The notes under the pieces: model-generated
The model's input: only the letters and a program-made list of their open reading frames with translations
What the model was told of the DNA's origin: nothing
Database searches by the model: none
Shown: one piece after another, positions 48,097 to 51,584 of the stretch
Layout of the letters: each line of letters begins with the position of its first letter
How positions within the stretch are numbered: position 1 is the first letter of the stretch
Assembly (NCBI GenBank): GCA_025353485.1
Contig: JANXQO010000163.1
Coordinates: forward strand, 1 to 51,584
Length of the DNA stretch: 51,584 nucleotides
Source of the DNA: Chitinophagales bacterium
GTDB lineage: Bacteria; Bacteroidota; Bacteroidia; Chitinophagales; Chitinophagaceae
Direction: 5' to 3'
Translations under genes and position numbers: made by a program

Positions 48097-49581
48097 TTAT
48101 AAGGATGATCTTGTTAACTCATTATTTATTGTTCGCCAGATGCCTGATGGATTTTGATTTTTCAATTCAACAGGCAGCAGATCATTGCTCCAGTTTTGAA
48201 AACAAATAGGTCTTGCAAAACGTTTAATACCATCAGCGCCAACAGAAGTAAAGCGACTGTCAGTGGATGCAGGAAATGGTCCGCCATGATGCATGCTTAA
48301 ACAAACTTCAACGCCTGTTGGTACACTATTTAAAATAAATCTTCCGCAAATATTTTTTACAGCTTCCATAAATTCATCATTGTTGCTTATATCATTTTCT
48401 GTTGCCATTAATGTAGCCGTTAATTGACCTTCAAGATTTTTAGCCACTTCAATCATTTCATCTTTGTCTTTGCAACGTATCACAATAGAATATGGGCCAA
48501 AGACTTCCTGGTGCAATACCGGGTTATTTAAAAATGCCTGTCCTGTTGAAGATGCAATTGTTGGCAAGCCCTGGTTTTCTTTTGCATCAGTTTCACTAAC
48601 AGCAACGGTAGTTACATCCTGTTGTAATAATGCTTTTGCTTTATTTTCAGAAAATAATTTTGAGATGCCGGGATGCAGCATTGCTGCCGGAACAATATGT
48701 TTTATTTCTTCGCCGAGTGTTGCAATAAAATTTTGCAGCGCTCCACTTTCAATACCAATTATCAAACCCGGATTGGTACAAAATTGTCCCACACCAAGTG
48801 TGATTGACGCTGCATACATTTTTGCAATATCGGCAGAAGATTGTTGCAATTTTTCAGGCAATAAAAAAACAGGATTGATACTTCCCATTTCCGAAAAAAC
48901 AGGAATTGGTTCTTTGCGTTGATTGCCCCAATCGAATAATTGTTTGCCGCCTAAAAAAGAACCTGTAAAGCCAACTGCTTTTGTATAAGGATGTGTAACC
49001 AATGCTTTGCCTACTTCTACAGAACCACCATGAACATGAGCAAAAATTCCGTCAGGCATGTTGCATTTCCCTGCTGCTTTTAAAATTGCATTTGCTACAG
49101 TCTCTGATGTTTCGGCATGTGCAGGATGTGCTTTAATAATTACCGGGCAACCGGCAGCAAATGCACAGGCTGTATCTCCACCTGCAGTTGAATATGCAAA
49201 AGGAAAATTGCTTGCACCAAAAACTATAACAGGTCCTAACGGTACTAACATTTTTCTTATGTCAGGCTTTGGTGGTGTTTTACCACCATTGGCTGTATCA
49301 ATTCTTATATCAAGCCAGGTACCTTCTTCACAAGCTGCGGCATAACTGTTTAGCTGAAAAATTGTTCTTGCTCTTTCACCCCGTAATCTTGCTTCGGGCA
49401 AATTGGTTTCTTTCATCGCTGTATTGATTAATTCATCTCCACATGCTTCCATTTCTACAGCAATCGCTCTCATAAAATCTGCCCGTTGCTTCAATGATAA
49501 TTTTCTGTATTGATGAAAAGCTGTCCATGCTTTATTCATCACTTCATTTATTTCTTCGTTAGTAAAATCGATATATTTCAT
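48097..49581 (-). CDS. Alpha-ketoglutarate semialdehyde (2,5-dioxovalerate) dehydrogenase
   Basis: 494 residues of the aldehyde dehydrogenase superfamily, in the branch with FGASNFPFAYSTAGGDTACAFAAGCPVIIKAHPAH, typical of ketoglutarate-semialdehyde enzymes. VGFTGSFLGGKQLFDWG is the cofactor part, PVFSEMGSINPVF the Glu motif, GVGQFCTNPGLIIG holds the catalytic Cys, and QEVFGPYSIVIRC follows. In the pathway it oxidises the deaminase product to 2-oxoglutarate. It starts 41 bp after the DapA-type gene and ends 6 bp before the BNR gene. Confidence 0.93.
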   Translation of the reverse strand: MKYIDFTNEEINEVMNKAWTAFHQYRKLSLKQRADFMRAIAVEMEACGDELINTAMKETNLPEARLRGERARTIFQLNSYAAACEEGTWLDIRIDTANGGKTPPKPDIRKMLVPLGPVIVFGASNFPFAYSTAGGDTACAFAAGCPVIIKAHPAHAETSETVANAILKAAGKCNMPDGIFAHVHGGSVEVGKALVTHPYTKAVGFTGSFLGGKQLFDWGNQRKEPIPVFSEMGSINPVFLLPEKLQQSSADIAKMYAASITLGVGQFCTNPGLIIGIESGALQNFIATLGEEIKHIVPAAMLHPGISKLFSENKAKALLQQDVTTVAVSETDAKENQGLPTIASSTGQAFLNNPVLHQEVFGPYSIVIRCKDKDEMIEVAKNLEGQLTATLMATENDISNNDEFMEAVKNICGRFILNSVPTGVEVCLSMHHGGPFPASTDSRFTSVGADGIKRFARPICFQNWSNDLLPVELKNQNPSGIWRTINNELTRSSL

Positions 49582-49622
49582 TCTAAAAATTTAGAGTTTC
49601 GTAAGTGCCGAATGATCGGGAT

Positions 49623-50537
49623 TTAGAGTGTATTAAGATAATCAGGCAATACAGGCCTTGATGCAATACCGTCATCAATAATTTTTAAAATATTTTTTCT
49701 TTCTTCATTGGCGAGGATAAGTCTTGGTGGTCTTACTGTTTCAGTTCCAAGCCCCGCCTGTGCTTCTGCAAGTTTTATGTATTGAACAAGTTTGGGATGA
49801 ATATCAAGTTCCAGTAAAGGCATAAACCACCTGTAAATCTTTGTAGCCTCATCCAATTTTCCGGCTTTCACCAAACGATATATTGCAACCGTTTCTTTCG
49901 GGAAAGCACAGACCAACCCTGCAACCCAACCATCTGCGCCAAGACATAATTCTTCCATTGCAAGAGGATCTACACCACATAAAATTTTAAACCTCTTTCC
50001 AAAACGGTTGATCATTCTTGTAACATTTATTACATCTCTTGTTGATTCTTTTACAGCCTGAATATTTTTACACTCCTGCAATTCATCAAACATATCAAGC
50101 GTAATTTCTATTTTGTAATCAACGGGATTATTGTATAGCATTATTGGCAGATCAGTAGAAGCAGCAAGCGTTTTAAAATAAGTTATTGTTTCCCTGTGAT
50201 CACTTTTATAACGCATTGGCGGCAGTAACATTAAACCTTTGGCGCCCCATTCTTTTGCATATTTTATTTGTTTTAATGCTTCTTTTGTTGATCCTTCTGC
50301 AATGTTTAAAACAACAGGAACTCCATCACATTTTTCAACAGCAAATTTTACAAGAATTTCTTTTTCTTCTGTGGTTAATACACTTGCTTCGCCCAAACTT
50401 CCACCTAATACAATACCATCAACACCTGCGTCAAGTTGTGCCCGGAGATTTTTTTCAAACATTGAAAGATCCAATTGATCATCTATAGTGAATTTAGTTG
50501 TAAGTGCCGGAAAAACACCCTTCCATTCAAACGTCAT
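49623..50537 (-). CDS. DHDPS-family protein, 1-pyrroline-4-hydroxy-2-carboxylate deaminase candidate
   Basis: 304 residues, class I aldolase barrel of the dihydrodipicolinate synthase family. GVFPALTTKFT start, GGSLGEASVLTTEEK in place of the canonical GTTGE loop, IMLYNNPVDYKIEI (Tyr) and IQAVKESTRDV (Schiff-base Lys, about 163). First gene of the operon; its products fit the step that releases ammonia and gives alpha-ketoglutarate semialdehyde for the dehydrogenase 41 bp downstream. True DapA for lysine is unlikely because of this context. Promoter not evident: TAGTTTG at about 30 bp upstream is one base short of consensus. Confidence 0.9.
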   Translation of the reverse strand: MTFEWKGVFPALTTKFTIDDQLDLSMFEKNLRAQLDAGVDGIVLGGSLGEASVLTTEEKEILVKFAVEKCDGVPVVLNIAEGSTKEALKQIKYAKEWGAKGLMLLPPMRYKSDHRETITYFKTLAASTDLPIMLYNNPVDYKIEITLDMFDELQECKNIQAVKESTRDVINVTRMINRFGKRFKILCGVDPLAMEELCLGADGWVAGLVCAFPKETVAIYRLVKAGKLDEATKIYRWFMPLLELDIHPKLVQYIKLAEAQAGLGTETVRPPRLILANEERKNILKIIDDGIASRPVLPDYLNTL

Positions 50538-50617
50538 AGCTGTTAAAATTTTTCACAAACTACGAATAGAAATTGAATCTGAATTCCCGGAAAAAGAGGA
50601 AAGTTTTAATTAAGGGC

Positions 50618-50716
50618 ATCTCTAATTACTGAACTTTCCAAAAGTTGGTAATTATAAACTAACGCCAATGCTTAATTTAAACTTTTGGAAAGTTTAAACT
50701 TGTTGTTATTAGAGAT
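50618..50716. repeat. Nested long inverted repeat (AACTTTCCAAAAGTT)
   Basis: Inner 15-bp arms AACTTTCCAAAAGTT (50632-50646) and complement (50680-50694) enclose 33 nt; outer 9-bp arms ATCTCTAAT (50618-50626) and complement (50708-50716). Same plan as 10573-10669. It occupies the middle of the 294-bp gap between the hydroxyproline operon and the DUF4136 gene; the rest shows no other feature apart from the ribosome binding site below. Confidence 0.85.
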
Positions 50717-50820
50717 TTCCTTACTAAAAACAAACCTTAAAAAAGAATAGCCTTTCACTAAACTTTCACAGTTCTCTTTTCTCTATAGCATACTATTTGA
50801 CGTATATAAAGTATAAAAAA

Positions 50821-50826
50821 AAGGAG
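50821..50826 (+). promoter_or_regulatory. Strong Shine-Dalgarno of the DUF4136 gene
   Basis: AAGGAG five bases before the ATG at 50832. Such a strong site is rare among the genes of this window. Confidence 0.75.
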
Positions 50827-50831
50827 TAGCT

Positions 50832-51410
50832 ATGAAACGATTAAAAAGTTTTTATGTACTGGTTTTTTCTGTTGGTGCGATACTGTTAAGCAGTTGCGGA
50901 ACTTCTGCCCATATTGAAAAAGACAAGTCAGCAAATCTTAAAAATTACAAAACTTATACCTGGATGGATAAGGAAAACAAGGATAAGTTTACTAATGAGA
51001 TCGCTGCACAAAATCTCAAATCAATTGTAGATGGTGAATTGCAAAAGAATGGTTTCAGGGAAGTGAAAAATAACCCTGATCTGTTACTAAGCTATGATCT
51101 GTTGGTAGAAAAAAGTGTAAAGGAACAAAATGATCCTGTGTATAGCAGACCTTATTCAAGAGTGTATTATAATCCTTACACCCGCAGGTATGGAACGCTT
51201 TACTATCCTTCTCAATTTTTGGGATACGATAGGTATACCACCCCCGTTAAGGAAGGAACTGTTTCTATAAGCATGATTGATGCAAAAACAGATAAAACTG
51301 TTTGGCAGGGCTGGACAACTGATGAATTGAATAATAACAATTTCAGCAGTAAAGAAATTCAGAAGAATGTTAGATCAATCTTTAAAAAGTTTGACATTGC
51401 TGATAAATAA
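50832..51410 (+). CDS. DUF4136 lipoprotein
   Basis: 192 residues. Signal peptide with lipobox (LLSSCGTSAH, Cys about 22), so membrane-anchored in the envelope. The mature domain has the DUF4136 pattern: KDKSANLKNYKTYTWMD, IVDGELQKNGFREVKNNPDLLLSYDL, a Tyr/Arg-rich loop (SRPYSRVYYNPYTRRYG), then GTVSISMIDAKTDKTVWQGW and a C-terminal IQKNVRSIFKKF. Function of the domain is unknown; it is common in Bacteroidota and Proteobacteria envelope proteins. Single gene with its own SD and terminator. Confidence 0.9.
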   Translation: MKRLKSFYVLVFSVGAILLSSCGTSAHIEKDKSANLKNYKTYTWMDKENKDKFTNEIAAQNLKSIVDGELQKNGFREVKNNPDLLLSYDLLVEKSVKEQNDPVYSRPYSRVYYNPYTRRYGTLYYPSQFLGYDRYTTPVKEGTVSISMIDAKTDKTVWQGWTTDELNNNNFSSKEIQKNVRSIFKKFDIADK

Positions 51411-51430
51411 CAGGAAAATCACCACATGTA

Positions 51431-51457
51431 AATCCCGCTTAACAGCGGGATTTTTTT
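51431..51457 (+). terminator. Terminator after the DUF4136 gene
   Basis: AATCCCGCT, loop TAAC, AGCGGGATT, then TTTTTT; 21 bp after the stop. Confidence 0.92.
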
Positions 51458-51490
51458 ATGATTTCAGCGGTAACATTTTAAAAAAAAAAA

Positions 51491-51584
51491 TTAACTTTTT
51501 ATAAGATTGGCTTTGTTTTCATCCTCTATGGCTTTGGCAGAATTTATTTTTAGAAGTTGTATTCTTTTGGCTTTTATTTTTTTC
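51491..51584 (-). CDS. C-terminal end of a gene running out of the window
   Basis: On the minus strand the frame is open from the window edge for 30 codons and ends IEDENKANLIKS-stop. The peptide is Lys-rich (KIKAKRIQLLKINSAKAIE). Too short for a family; convergent orientation and the terminator between it and the DUF4136 gene are consistent with a real gene end. Confidence 0.45.
   Translation of the reverse strand, partial: KKIKAKRIQLLKINSAKAIEDENKANLIKS

Noticed and set aside
51431-51457. Riboswitch or attenuator reading of the final hairpin
   Set aside because: It is a simple 9-bp stem with T run after a stop codon and needs no other explanation.
1-51584. CRISPR arrays, rRNA or tRNA genes
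   Set aside because: The many palindromes are not regularly spaced with unique spacers, and no cloverleaf with a TTCRA arm or rRNA-like stretch was noticed on reading.

Overview
The window is AT-rich bacterial DNA that looks like Bacteroidota, most likely a Chitinophagaceae-type genome. The signs are: few Shine-Dalgarno sequences, promoter candidates of the TAnnTTTG type, a long SecA with a C-terminal zinc tail, LemA/TPM and MlaEF arrangements typical of the phylum, many secreted proteins ending their signal peptides in AQ or lipobox Cys, and very many dispersed palindromic repeats. Species cannot be read from the sequence.

Layout. 1-1700: end of a LytTR regulator and two tandem paralogous lipoproteins. 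1822-12421 (mostly minus strand): LemA plus two TPM-domain proteins, glycolytic pgk and gap, an MlaF-MlaE lipid transporter pair behind a malic enzyme, an M20 amidohydrolase and a SPOR protein. 12554-18774: accessory region (below). 18803-22778: deoxyribose-phosphate aldolase with a full-length and a shortened aldehyde dehydrogenase. 22925-27567: two secreted amidohydrolase-fold proteins. 27800-34119: small unknown protein, secA, an MFS transporter and three small membrane proteins. 34413-39380: atpG, scpB, lysA, a DUF4442 protein and a beta-CASP nuclease. 39431-40084: a RAYT/IS200-like transposase with its palindromes. 40159-42372: penicillin acylase family. 42435-50537: a minus-strand operon that reconstructs 4-hydroxyproline catabolism (epimerase, FAD oxidase, DapA-type deaminase, alpha-ketoglutarate semialdehyde dehydrogenase) with a BNR-repeat secreted protein and proC. 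50832-end: DUF4136 lipoprotein and the tail of one more gene.

The most unusual region is 13128-18045. It is bounded by perfect 30-bp terminal inverted repeats and an 8-bp target duplication (TCGCCTGA), carries an IS1595-type transposase, and holds as cargo a ribbon-helix-helix gene plus a DUF262-DUF1524 (GmrSD-like) nuclease, a HicB-type antitoxin with a divergent partner, an XRE regulator and small membrane proteins. It has landed inside the palindrome belonging to a RAYT transposase gene (18077-18598). A decayed RAYT copy, a second left transposon end, and the orphaned 3' end of a duplicated acetyltransferase gene lie in the same region.

A second theme runs through the whole window: several families of palindromic repeats, some intergenic with long arms, some inside genes in frame, where they add short peptides to enzymes (acylase, hydroxyproline epimerase, FAD oxidase, BNR protein, both amidohydrolases) or even supply the stop codon. 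Two RAYT-type transposases, each flanked by its own palindrome type, are candidate sources of some of them.
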